Shown here: piece by piece, positions 1 to 10,651 of the stretch
Position numbering within the stretch: the first letter of the stretch is position 1
How the letters are laid out: each line of letters starts with the position of its first letter
Source: Bos javanicus
Taxonomy: Eukaryota; Chordata; Mammalia; Artiodactyla; Bovidae
Assembly (NCBI RefSeq): GCF_032452875.1
Contig: NC_083883.1
Span: forward strand, 55,116,698-55,180,697
Direction of reading: 5' to 3'
Length of the DNA: 64,000 bases
Program-made: the position numbers and the translations under genes
Notes under the pieces: model-generated
What the model was told of the DNA's origin: nothing
Database searches by the model: none
Seen by the model: the letters and a program-made list of their open reading frames with translations, nothing else

Positions 1-575
1 TATTGGGGTATAGCCTATTAACAATGTTGTGATAGTTTCAGATGAACAGTGAAAGGACTCAGCCATATACATACATGTATCCCTCAACCCCCCCCTTCAA
101 TCCAGGCTGGCACATAACACTGAGCAGAGCTCCATGTACTATACAATAGTTCCTATTGGTTATCATTCTACATAGCTGTAGGTACATGACCTTCCTAAAG
201 TCCCCTGCCATCCTTTCCCCTAGGCAACCCATGAGTTCGTTTTCTAAGTCTGTGAGACTGTTTTGCAAGTAAGTTCATTTGAATCATTTCTTTGTAGACT
301 CCATATACAAGGGGTGTCTTATGATATTTCCTGACCATTGCTTTACAACAATCTCCCCAGGGAAAAATACAACACGTGGGTCTCCAGCCTGTAACCACCC
401 AGGTCATATCAGATTCTAGAGGCACACGTCCATGAAAGCCCCTTCCTCTCCCAGAATATACATTCCGCCTGCAAACCTGTACCAACTCCACTATCGCCCT
501 TTCTTTTCTAAATCGCACTAAGATGTCTAAAACCTTGGGTTGGTGTTCCTTTCATGAAGTCCACAAGTTCCAGAT
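1..575 (-). other. Left flank: diverged paralogue of the array spacer, including an old L1 3' relic
   Basis: The stretch aligns with 4,930-5,590 inside the array but with many substitutions, whereas the array spacers are nearly identical to one another. Bases of about 20-345 resemble the antisense 3' end of an old artiodactyl L1 (the block beginning near 'gatagtttcag' and running through 'aagttcatttg'). Bases 345-575 match the region just 3' of PRAME exon 3. It is therefore the original downstream flank of gene 1, not part of the amplified unit. No gene is seen. Confidence 0.75.
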
Positions 576-622
576 TTCAGTTGCAAGGTGCACAGAAGAA
601 AGCTTCTGATACAGGCCACCCC

Positions 623-3345
623 CTAGGCAGGGGCAGGACAGCTGTATACAATGGGCTCCATGTGATGGCATACATCCTCCCCACAGCGAGGACAGGGGCT
701 GAGGCTTATCCAGATGATCCTGGGACGTCCCAAGTCTCTGAGAATCTCCAACAGCTGAGCCCGAAGCCGGGCAAGTCTCGCTTCCAGGAGAACACCCCGA
801 GGTCTGTAACTCTCCTGAGGGGCGGGATAACGCTCTTGCCTTAAACAGGGCAGCACAGCGGTGTGTCGCAGCAGCTTCTCCATGACGGCCGTGGACAGGA
901 GGTTCCCACACAGGCTGACGGCCCTGAGCTGGGAGCAGCGGCTCAGGGCAGGCAGGAAGGCCTCCAGCTGGGAGTCCGTGATCCCACACGCGTCCAAGTC
1001 CACTTCCTGGAGGGTGGCTGCGACTTTCTCCAGCAGAACTTGGAGGAGCTCAGGCCGAAAGTCAGTCATGGGGACACCGCTGAGATCCAGGCTCTTGAGC
1101 TGACTGATGTCTGGGCTCTGGGACACGTGGCTCAAGTCTGATTCTGTAAGCCGGCACTTGGTTATTGACAGGCTGTCCAAGGGGGACCTCAGGCACCTGG
1201 GGAGAAACCAAGCAATTAGTTCTTGGGAACCGGGTGCCAGGTTGCATACAGCTGATAGGCAAAAGGTTGCTACAAAGACTGATATGAGTCTGACCATCCA
1301 CTGAGGGTCAACATGCCGATTTGCCCCGTCTCATTCTAGTCTGAGGGCTCTCAGCCTCACTGTGGCACCGAATCCCTGCACAGTGTCTCAAAGACACTCT
1401 CTCCTCATCTATGGAGCGGAGTACCACGTGCTCCACTTCCTTCTGAGGACGAGTGAAGATCATGGCATCGCAAGAACATGCTGTGAGGAGAGCCATAGAG
1501 CACCTCCATCGAGTGTGGACATTATTGAATATTAGCGTGAGAAGGAGATCGAAAAATGGTTTCGGGTAAGGCTTCCTTCAGCCCCAGGTGGAGCCCCAGA
1601 TCCTACATCTCTGGCCAGGCCAGGCTCTAGGGAGACGTGCCTCAGGAACCAACTGTAGAGCACCACACCATCTCTTACAGACAGGGCCTTTACAACAGGG
1701 TTCACTGAGGGCACCGACCTGGGGAGCACAGAGCTTCTCTTCAGGGATGCTCTGATCTGATGTCGTTTCCCCACTTCAGTGTCCTGTTCGCTTCCCTATG
1801 TTTACCATGATAACATAGATGCCTCCGAGTTAGGAGGAAATTACCGACTCTGGGAGGCCAACACCCCCAGATAATACTCTCTACCACCTCACGGGCCCCA
1901 CTCGATCAGCTTCACCCCCTCCCTTGACTTGCGGGGTTGTGGGACACCACCCCCCAGGACAGAGCACCGTGAGAGACGGTCCTTTGGACGTTCTAATGTT
2001 GCGTTTAAGGTTACCACGCTCACCCGAGCATCTGGTCCAGGCAGCCTTCAAGGAAGGAAGGAGACTCCAGATGGAGGTCCCGGAGGTGGCCCAGCCTCCG
2101 GAACTGGGAGGTGATTTGCACAACGTGATCGCGCTCCTGCTTCTTGAAGGCAGACACGTGGACGTGGGAGAGATGGAGTCTCTGCAAGTTACTCATCTCA
2201 CCCAGGAAAGGGGCGAGTGTGGCCAGGGTGGACAGACTCCAGGTGCAACTCACTTGCACCTCCTGGATACAGTCCGGCTGCACCGTGCTCAGGACCTTCA
2301 CGATCTTGTCCATTGGCATGGAGACGATCTTCAGCTTCTTGCAACATAGGTGGATGGAAGACTTTCTCTGCTCCACCCACCGAAGGAAGTAGGTGAGGAA
2401 GTTGTCCAGGGTCCTTTTCTTCAGGCACAGGTCTAGAAAAACCTTCAGTGGAGTCGAGGGCTGCCTCGTCATTGACCTGGGCTCAGCCACTGCTGCCATC
2501 CGTGAGCCTGAGCACCCATAACTGCTGGCTCCAGACCACATGCTCCAGAAGTTCTGGCCCGTCTTCCGTAAATCTAGCACCCGCAGTTTGCACCTCCTGG
2601 GAGAAGAAGGAAGAAGGAGATTGGTAATGATGTAGTACGATCCACACCGTCAGAAACAAACAAACAAACAGAAACCGAAAAACACAAAACCACAGCCTCC
2701 CATGGGGAAAACACACTGCCTACCTGTGCTGTAACTTAATCTTCCTGAGGTCACCAGCTGCCTTGCCCTCTTCCTTCTCTGCCTCACTTTCCTCCACCCC
2801 CTTTGCCCTCTTTTCCTGCCTGATTGTCCACTCTAGTAAGTCTAAGCGTGATTGGGTGGGGGGAGCGGATATTCTAGAAGGCTCCCCTTCATTTAAGCCA
2901 CCCTTCCGCTACCAGAAGGTATTTCTCATAGCCAACCAAGGCTTCTTCGTTGCTCTCTTGAGAACCCTCCGATCTATCCCGTTCCATCTACGTTCTCTCA
3001 GCCCAGCCGTCTTCCTGGGCACTGCCAGGATTTGACCAGGTTCCCATGACCGACTCACCTGGATCGAACCTTCTGGGCAAGCAGAACATCCAGTGCTTCC
3101 AGCACGGCTTGTAGGGGCCCCACATGAGGCAGGTCAATCAGGGCCCCCAGAGGCAGGCGGACAAAGGGCCAGGTTTGCACCATGGCTTTTAGGGTCTCAG
3201 TCCGATATCCGTCAAAGGCTTCCAGGAAGAGGGGCGGGAAGAGCTCCGTGGGCAGACTCTCCAGAGTAGAAACGTCCAGGTCTTCGGCCCTCAGCAAGTG
3301 CCTTCCCGCCAGGTCAAGGAGTCTGGGTGGGGTCGGGGCACTCAT
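623..3345 (-). CDS. PRAME-like: PRAME-family leucine-rich-repeat protein, array copy 1 (intact)
   Basis: Three coding exons: 3059-3345 (ATG at 3343-3345), 2024-2596 and 623-1196 (TAG at 623-625). Donors GTGAGT and GTGAGC and acceptors ending CTCCCAG and CTCCCCAG give lengths of 287, 573 and 574 bp, that is 477 residues. Human PRAME has 509, mainly because of a longer N-terminus. Exon 1 carries the N-terminal helix (PRLLDLAGRHLL, residues 7-18) that in relatives resembles a BC-box, and the family block TLKAMVQTWPF. Exons 2 and 3 carry the leucine-rich repeats (LCCKKLKI, LSITKCRL, LKSLDLSGV) and a Cys-rich tail (C455, C458, C463, C473). Human PRAME is a Cullin-2 ligase substrate receptor and a repressor of retinoic-acid-receptor signalling; the role of this copy is inferred. 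Private variant: G at 1259 in intron 2. The orthologue (autosomal PRAME or Y-linked PRAMEY) is unresolved. Confidence 0.93.
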
Positions 3346-3917
3346 CCTGACTCTGCTCCAAGACGACTCCTGTGGAAGCTGCCAGAGATCAAGGGATCCG
3401 TTTTAGACAATGCAGGAGCACACCTTACACGGTCTCCCTTCCCTTCCATGCAAGCCACTCAGGGCCAAGGGCACTGCGCTAGCGGGGGTGCAAGTGAGGC
3501 TCGTAGCCGTAGGAACACCAGACAGGGCCCAGTGGGGGACAAAGTGCTATCTCTCTGCCCGCTTGGAACACGCGTCTCACTCGTACCGAGGAGCCAAACA
3601 CGAATGCCGACTGTGTGCTCGATATGCATTTTAAACACCCTGCAAAGAAGGCAAATTCCAAACCGATGTGTTTCATGAATGACGTCTGCTCCCTAAAGAC
3701 ATTTAAAATGATTCCAGCTACATCACTGATGAAAATGTGATGAGATTCAGGTAAAACTACCTTGAGAGGCCAAATCAGACCCTGAAATGCGTTCTTGGGA
3801 AAGAAATGATTTTATTGAAAACTCTCCTTGCCATCCAGAGGCACACGCTACCCTTCACCATTAGCTCGCTTACCTTAAGCAAGGAAAGGACGTCCTCATC
3901 GGAGGGTAGTCACTTAC

Positions 3918-4110
3918 TGCTCTGCTGTGGCTTGCAGGGCGCTCAGGCGTCGACACTGCGGAGAACCCAGCTGTGACTCCAGAGCCAGAAAAGGACTTTG
4001 TATTCCCATCATCCCTCTGGCCCACTGCGAAGCCAATCAGAAACGGGCACCTGATCAGTCTATAGAGCTCTCATCGGCTTGATCCCGCTTGGATCTTCAC
4101 TTCTATCAGT
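3918..4110 (-). promoter_or_regulatory. PRAME-like 5' non-coding exon and CCAAT promoter, unit 1
   Basis: Read on the minus strand, a GTAAGTG splice donor begins at 3917, so a 5' untranslated exon ends at 3918. A likely partner acceptor (CTCTGGCAG) puts the coding-exon leader start at 3378. An inverted CCAAT box (CCAAT at 4033-4037 on +) lies 115 bp upstream of the donor; no clear TATA box is seen. The start site must lie between them but cannot be placed. The same arrangement recurs in units 2-9 with CCAAT at 9048, 14062, 19075, 24086, 29105, 34122, 39115 and 44110. It is also present in the diverged copies at 49.4 and 54.6 kb, which supports functional constraint. NF-Y is the usual reader of such boxes (inference). 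Confidence 0.6.
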
Positions 4111-4230
4111 CGATTCAGGGAGCAGAGGTTGATGGGGCGGCCGGGTAATGCAGGATCCTTTCTGCACTCACCATTCACTTCGCAAACGCTGACTGAATTC
4201 TACCATGAGAACTGAGATATAGACAGTCGT

Positions 4231-4509
4231 GCTTCCCTTGTGGCTCAGCTGGTAAAGCATCTGCCTGCCATGCCGGAGACCTGGGTTCCATCCCTGGGTT
4301 GGGAAGATCCCCCGGACAAGGGAATGGCAACCCACTACAGTGTCCGTGCCTGGGGAATTCCATGCACAGAGGAGCCTGGTGGGCTAGAGTCCGTGGGGTT
4401 CCAAAGAGTCGGACATGACTGAGTGACTAAGCCAGGACACGCCCACACGCCAGCATGCCCTCACTTGCCCTAGTGCATGCCCCCGCCCTCCCACACACAC
4501 ACACACACA

Positions 4510-4553
<44 letters not shown>
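4231..4553 (+). mobile_element. Bov-tA SINE with (CA)n tail, unit 1
   Basis: Bases 4231-4430 match the ruminant tRNA-derived Bov-tA SINE. It starts with the tRNA-like box (GTGGCTCAGCTGGTAAAGCA), has 'gggaatggcaacccac' in the body and ends 'gtcggacatgactgagtgact'. A CA microsatellite follows at 4492-4553 (62 bp), interrupted by GCGC. The insertion predates the array because every unit carries it at the same site; the gene 10 flank lacks it. Confidence 0.9.
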
Positions 4554-4555
<2 letters not shown>

Positions 4556-5637
4556 GGAGATGTTCCACACAGAATAAAGAAACTCTGAGAATAGTCAGGT
4601 TTTGTACCATGGACAGCACGGTGCCGTTTTTCTCTTTTTGAGTAAGTGACTTGAGATCATCGAGGCCTGAACTGAACACAGAGTAATACGTCAGGGAGGA
4701 CAGCAGTAGATTTTCCACGGGTCTTTCTTTATCTCATTTGATTAATTTCTTTGGTGTAGATTTGCTTCTTAAGGTCCTATAATTTTCTTGCTATACCACA
4801 TCATCAATAAGTGATATCTGTGCATGTATCCGCTCTCATTTTAGATTTCCTTCCTCTTTGGTAACCTGGAGCATCTTCTTATTCTTGACAAGTTCTCTGC
4901 TTCAAAAATTTGTTTGTTTAACAGCGAAAGCATTCTGTGTTGGGACGTAGCCACTTAACAGGGTTGCCATAGTTTCAGGTGAAGGGCCAAGGGATTCAGT
5001 ATAGATAACCCACGTCCCCATTCTCCCCAGATCAGCCCTCCAATCCGGGCCGGCACAAAACTTTGAGCAGAGCTCCATGAGCGATAGGATAGGTTCCCGG
5101 TGGTTATCCAGTCCAAACACAGTGGTGTGTACATGACTTCCCTCAAGGCCCAACCATCCCTCCCACACACCCACGCCCCGCTCCTCCCCCCGCCCACCCC
5201 ACACACACACACAAACCAGGAGTTCATATTCTAAGTCGTGAGTCCTTCCGTTTCTGCAAGTAAGTTCATTGGGGTCATTTCCTTTCGGATTCCACAAATG
5301 AGGGGTGTCACCCGCGATTTCCCGACAATTTCTTGACAACTTTCTCCCCGGGAGTAACTCTAACACGTGGGTCTCCCACGTGGACCCACGCGGGTTCATA
5401 TCAGATGCTAAAAGCACGTGTACATGAACGTCCCATCCCCTCCCAGACTCTATAATTCCCCCCTGCCATCTTGCGCCACCGCCACGGCCCTCTGCCGCCC
5501 TACTAACACGGTTCCTTTTCCCTTTCGCGTTGAACAGATGTCCGAAACCCTGGGTCTGTGTTGCCTTCATGATGTCCCCAAGTTCTAGATTTCAGTTGCA
5601 AGGTGCACAGAAGAAAGCTTCTGATACAGGCCACCCC
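4554..5637 (-). other. Intergenic spacer between copies 1 and 2, with L1 3' relic
   Basis: No gene is supported. About 4,945-5,345 is a diverged antisense L1 3' end, the same relic as in the left flank. A short (CA)n lies at about 5,200-5,215. A perfect 19-base palindrome-with-loop, CACGTGGGTCTCCCACGTG, sits at 5364-5382, about 0.26 kb beyond the stop codon of gene 2. The 3' untranslated region of gene 2 should begin at the right end, but no canonical AATAAA was found on the minus strand. Equivalent spacers are 9569-10651, 14583-15664, 19596-20679, 24611-25694, 29630-30712, 34620-35703, 39616-40698 and 44609-45692. Confidence 0.75.
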
Positions 5638-8360
5638 CTAGGCAGGGGCAGGACAGCTGTATACAATGGGCTCCATGTGATGGCATACATCCTCCCCACA
5701 GCGAGGACAGGGGCTGAGGCTTATCCAGATGATCCTGGGACGTCCCAAGTCTCTGAGAATCTCCAACAGCTGAGCCCGAAGCCGGGCAAGTCTCGCTTCC
5801 AGGAGAACACCCCGAGGTCTGTAACTCTCCTGAGGGGCGGGATAACGCTCTTGCCTTAAACAGGGCAGCACAGCGGTGTGTCGCAGCAGCTTCTCCATGA
5901 CGGCCGTGGACAGGAGGTTCCCACACAGGCTGACGGCCCTGAGCTGGGAGCAGCGGCTCAGGGCAGGCAGGAAGGCCTCCAGCTGGGAGTCCGTGATCCC
6001 ACACGCGTCCAAGTCCACTTCCTGGAGGGTGGCTGCGACTTTCTCCAGCAGAACTTGGAGGAGCTCAGGCCGAAAGTCAGTCATGGGGACACCGCTGAGA
6101 TCCAGGCTCTTGAGCTGACTGATGTCTGGGCTCTGGGACACGTGGCTCAAGTCTGATTCTGTAAGCCGGCACTTGGTTATTGACAGGCTGTCCAAGGGGG
6201 ACCTCAGGCACCTGGGGAGAAACCAAGCAATTAGTTCTTGGGAACCGGGTGCCAGGTTGCATACAGCTGATAGACAAAAGGTTGCTACAAAGACTGATAT
6301 GAGTCTGACCATCCACTGAGGGTCAACATGCCGATTTGCCCCGTCTCATTCTAGTCTGAGGGCTCTCAGCCTCACTGTGGCACCGAATCCCTGCACAGTG
6401 TCTCAAAGACACTCTCTCCTCATCTATGGAGCGGAGTACCACGTGCTCCACTTCCTTCTGAGGACGAGTGAAGATCATGGCATCGCAAGAACATGCTGTG
6501 AGGAGAGCCATAGAGCACCTCCATCGAGTGTGGACATTATTGAATATTAGCGTGAGAAGGAGATCGAAAAATGGTTTCGGGTAAGGCTTCCTTCAGCCCC
6601 AGGTGGAGCCCCAGATCCTACATCTCTGGCCAGGCCAGGCTCTAGGGAGACGTGCCTCAGGAACCAACTGTAGAGCACCACACCATCTCTTACAGACAGG
6701 GCCTTTACAACAGGGTTCACTGAGGGCACCGACCTGGGGAGCACAGAGCTTCTCTTCAGGGATGCTCTGATCTGATGTCGTTTCCCCACTTCAGTGTCCT
6801 GTTCGCTTCCCTATGTTTACCATGATAACATAGATGCCTCCGAGTTAGGAGGAAATTACCGACTCTGGGAGGCCAACACCCCCAGATAATACTCTCTACC
6901 ACCTCACGGGCCCCACTCGATCAGCTTCACCCCCTCCCTTGACTTGCGGGGTTGTGGGACACCACCCCCCAGGACAGAGCACCGTGAGAGACGGTCCTTT
7001 GGACGTTCTAATGTTGCGTTTAAGGTTACCACGCTCACCCGAGCATCTGGTCCAGGCAGCCTTCAAGGAAGGAAGGAGACTCCAGATGGAGGTCCCGGAG
7101 GTGGCCCAGCCTCCGGAACTGGGAGGTGATTTGCACAACGTGATCGCGCTCCTGCTTCTTGAAGGCAGACACGTGGACGTGGGAGAGATGGAGTCTCTGC
7201 AAGTTACTCATCTCACCCAGGAAAGGGGCGAGTGTGGCCAGGGTGGACAGACTCCAGGTGCAACTCACTTGCACCTCCTGGATACAGTCCGGCTGCACCG
7301 TGCTCAGGACCTTCACGATCTTGTCCATTGGCATGGAGACGATCTTCAGCTTCTTGCAACATAGGTGGATGGAAGACTTTCTCTGCTCCACCCACCGAAG
7401 GAAGTAGGTGAGGAAGTTGTCCAGGGTCCTTTTCTTCAGGCACAGGTCTAGAAAAACCTTCAGTGGAGTCGAGGGCTGCCTCGTCATTGACCTGGGCTCA
7501 GCCACTGCTGCCATCCGTGAGCCTGAGCACCCATAACTGCTGGCTCCAGACCACATGCTCCAGAAGTTCTGGCCCGTCTTCCGTAAATCTAGCACCCGCA
7601 GTTTGCACCTCCTGGGAGAAGAAGGAAGAAGGAGATTGGTAATGATGTAGTACGATCCACACCGTCACAAACAAACAAACAAACAGAAACCGAAAAACAC
7701 AAAACCACAGCCTCCCATGGGGAAAACACACTGCCTACCTGTGCTGTAACTTAATCTTCCTGAGGTCACCAGCTGCCTTGCCCTCTTCCTTCTCTGCCTC
7801 ACTTTCCTCCACCCCCTTTGCCCTCTTTTCCTGCCTGATTGTCCACTCTAGTAAGTCTAAGCGTGATTGGGTGGGGGGAGCGGATATTCTAGAAGGCTCC
7901 CCTTCATTTAAGCCACCCTTCCGCTACCAGAAGGTATTTCTCATAGCCAACCAAGGCTTCTTCGTTGCTCTCTTGAGAACCCTCCGATCTATCCCGTTCC
8001 ATCTACGTTCTCTCAGCCCAGCCGTCTTCCTGGGCACTGCCAGGATTTGACCAGGTTCCCATGACCGACTCACCTGGATCGAACCTTCTGGGCAAGCAGA
8101 ACATCCAGTGCTTCCAGCACGGCTTGTAGGGGCCCCACATGAGGCAGGTCAATCAGGGCCCCCAGAGGCAGGCGGACAAAGGGCCAGGTTTGCACCATGG
8201 CTTTTAGGGTCTCAGTCCGATATCCGTCAAAGGCTTCCAGGAAGAGGGGCGGGAAGAGCTCCGTGGGCAGACTCTCCAGAGTAGAAACGTCCAGGTCTTC
8301 GGCCCTCAGCAAGTGCCTTCCCGCCAGGTCAAGGAGTCTGGGTGGGGTCGGGGCACTCAT
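5638..8360 (-). CDS. PRAME-like: PRAME-family protein, array copy 2 (intact)
   Basis: Exons 8074-8360, 7039-7611 and 5638-6211 join in frame to 477 codons with the same splice signals as copy 1. The predicted protein appears identical to copies 1, 3, 4 and 6-9. Private variant: C at 7667 in intron 1, beside a CAAA repeat, where the other copies have G. No disabling change was seen. Transcription would run towards copy 1, with its own promoter at about 8933-9125. Confidence 0.92.
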
Positions 8361-9245
8361 CCTGACTCTGCTCCAAGACGACTCCTGTGGAAGCTGCCAG
8401 AGATCAAGGGATCCGTTTTAGACAATGCAGGAGCACACCTTACACGGTCTCCCTTCCCTTCCATGCAAGCCACTCAGGGCCAAGGGCACTGCGCTAGCGG
8501 GGGTGCAAGTGAGGCTCGTAGCCGTAGGAACACCAGACAGGGCCCAGTGGGGGACAAAGTGCTATCTCTCTGCCCGCTTGGAACACGCGTCTCACTCGTA
8601 CCGAGGAGCCAAACACGAATGCCGACTGTGTGCTCGATATGCATTTTAAACACCCTGCAAAGAAGGCAAATTCCAAACCGATGTGTTTCATGAATGACGT
8701 CTGCTCCCTAAAGACATTTAAAATGATTCCAGCTACATCACTGATGAAAATGTGATGAGATTCAGGTAAAACTACCTTGAGAGGCCAAATCAGACCCTGA
8801 AATGCGTTCTTGGGAAAGAAATGATTTTATTGAAAACTCTCCTTGCCATCCAGAGGCACACGCTACCCTTCACCATTAGCTCGCTTACCTTAAGCAAGGA
8901 AAGGACGTCCTCATCGGAGGGTAGTCACTTACTGCTCTGCTGTGGCTTGCAGGGCGCTCAGGCGTCGACACTGCGGAGAACCCAGCTGTGACTCCAGAGC
9001 CAGAAAAGGACTTTGTATTCCCATCATCCCTCTGGCCCACTGCGAAGCCAATCAGAAACGGGCACCTGATCAGTCTATAGAGCTCTCATCGGCTTGATCC
9101 CGCTTGGATCTTCACTTCTATCAGTCGATTCAGGGAGCAGAGGTTGATGGGGCGGCCGGGTAATGCAGGATCCTTTCTGCACTCACCATTCACTTCGCAA
9201 ACGCTGACTGAATTCTACCATGAGAACTGAGATATAGACAGTCGT

Positions 9246-9519
9246 GCTTCCCTTGTGGCTCAGCTGGTAAAGCATCTGCCTGCCATGCCGGAGACCTGGG
9301 TTCCATCCCTGGGTTGGGAAGATCCCCCGGACAAGGGAATGGCAACCCACTACAGTGTCCGTGCCTGGGGAATTCCATGCACAGAGGAGCCTGGTGGGCT
9401 AGAGTCCGTGGGGTTCCAAAGAGTCGGACATGACTGAGTGACTAAGCCAGGACACGCCCACACGCCAGCATGCCCTCACTTGCCCTAGTGCATGCCCCCG
9501 CCCTCCCACACACACACAC

Positions 9520-9568
<49 letters not shown>
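9246..9568 (+). mobile_element. Bov-tA SINE with (CA)n tail, unit 2
   Basis: The SINE body spans 9246-9445 at the same site as in unit 1. The CA tract is 9507-9568 (62 bp) and has a single CG interruption rather than the GCGC of unit 1. Confidence 0.9.
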
Positions 9569-9570
<2 letters not shown>

Positions 9571-10651
9571 GGAGATGTTCCACACAGAATAAAGAAACTC
9601 TGAGAATAGTCAGGTTTTGTACCATGGACAGCACGGTGCCGTTTTTCTCTTTTTGAGTAAGTGACTTGAGATCATCGAGGCCTGAACTGAACACAGAGTA
9701 ATACGTCAGGGAGGACAGCAGTAGATTTTCCACGGGTCTTTCTTTATCTCATTTGATTAATTTCTTTGGTGTAGATTTGCTTCTTAAGGTCCTATAATTT
9801 TCTTGCTATACCACATCATCAATAAGTGATATCTGTGCATGTATCCGCTCTCATTTTAGATTTCCTTCCTCTTTGGTAACCTGGAGCATCTTCTTATTCT
9901 TGACAAGTTCTCTGCTTCAAAAATTTGTTTGTTTAACAGCGAAAGCATTCTGTGTTGGGACGTAGCCACTTAACAGGGTTGCCATAGTTTCAGGTGAAGG
10001 GCCAAGGGATTCAGTATAGATAACCCACGTCCCCATTCTCCCCAGATCAGCCCTCCAATCCGGGCCGGCACAAAACTTTGAGCAGAGCTCCATGAGCGAT
10101 AGGATAGGTTCCCGGTGGTTATCCAGTCCAAACACAGTGGTGTGTACATGACTTCCCTCAAGGCCCAACCATCCCTCCCACACACCCACGCCCCGCTCCT
10201 CCCCCCGCCCACCCCACACACACACACAAACCAGGAGTTCATATTCTAAGTCGTGAGTCCTTCCGTTTCTGCAAGTAAGTTCATTGGGGTCATTTCCTTT
10301 CGGATTCCACAAATGAGGGGTGTCACCCGCGATTTCCCGACAATTTCTTGACAACTTTCTCCCCGGGAGTAACTCTAACACGTGGGTCTCCCACGTGGAC
10401 CCACGCGGGTTCATATCAGATGCTAAAAGCACGTGTACATGAACGTCCCATCCCCTCCCAGACTCTATAATTCCCCCTGCCATCTTGCGCCACCGCCACG
10501 GCCCTCTGCCGCCCTACTAACACGGTTCCTTTTCCCTTTCGCGTTGAACAGATGTCCGAAACCCTGGGTCTGTGTTGCCTTCATGATGTCCCCAAGTTCT
10601 AGATTTCAGTTGCAAGGTGCACAGAAGAAAGCTTCTGATACAGGCCACCCC

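Noticed and set aside
552..989. Second minus-strand open frame over exon 3
   Set aside because: It is an out-of-frame shadow of exon 3; the in-frame reading matches PRAME leucine-rich repeats and joins correctly to exon 2.
1924..2349. Plus-strand open frame of 141 codons, repeated in nearly every unit
   Set aside because: It is antisense to PRAME exon 2 and has no family resemblance; it is open because the coding exon on the other strand is constrained.
3298..3678. Plus-strand open frame of 126 codons across exon 1 and the 5' intron
   Set aside because: Antisense to exon 1, low-complexity composition and not preserved in the diverged gene 10.
3830..3845. Minus-strand AATAAA-like site ('tttatt' on +) as a polyadenylation signal
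   Set aside because: It lies in the 5' intron of its own gene and over 1.7 kb past the stop codon of the next one, so it is not a convincing 3' end.
4231..4300. tRNA-like sequence (GTGGCTCAGCTGGTAAAGCA)
   Set aside because: This is the tRNA-derived head of a Bov-tA SINE, not a folded tRNA gene.
4902..5570. Minus-strand open frame of 222 codons in the spacers
   Set aside because: It runs through an L1 relic and CA tracts, and is broken by one-base C-run changes in several units, so it is not under coding constraint.
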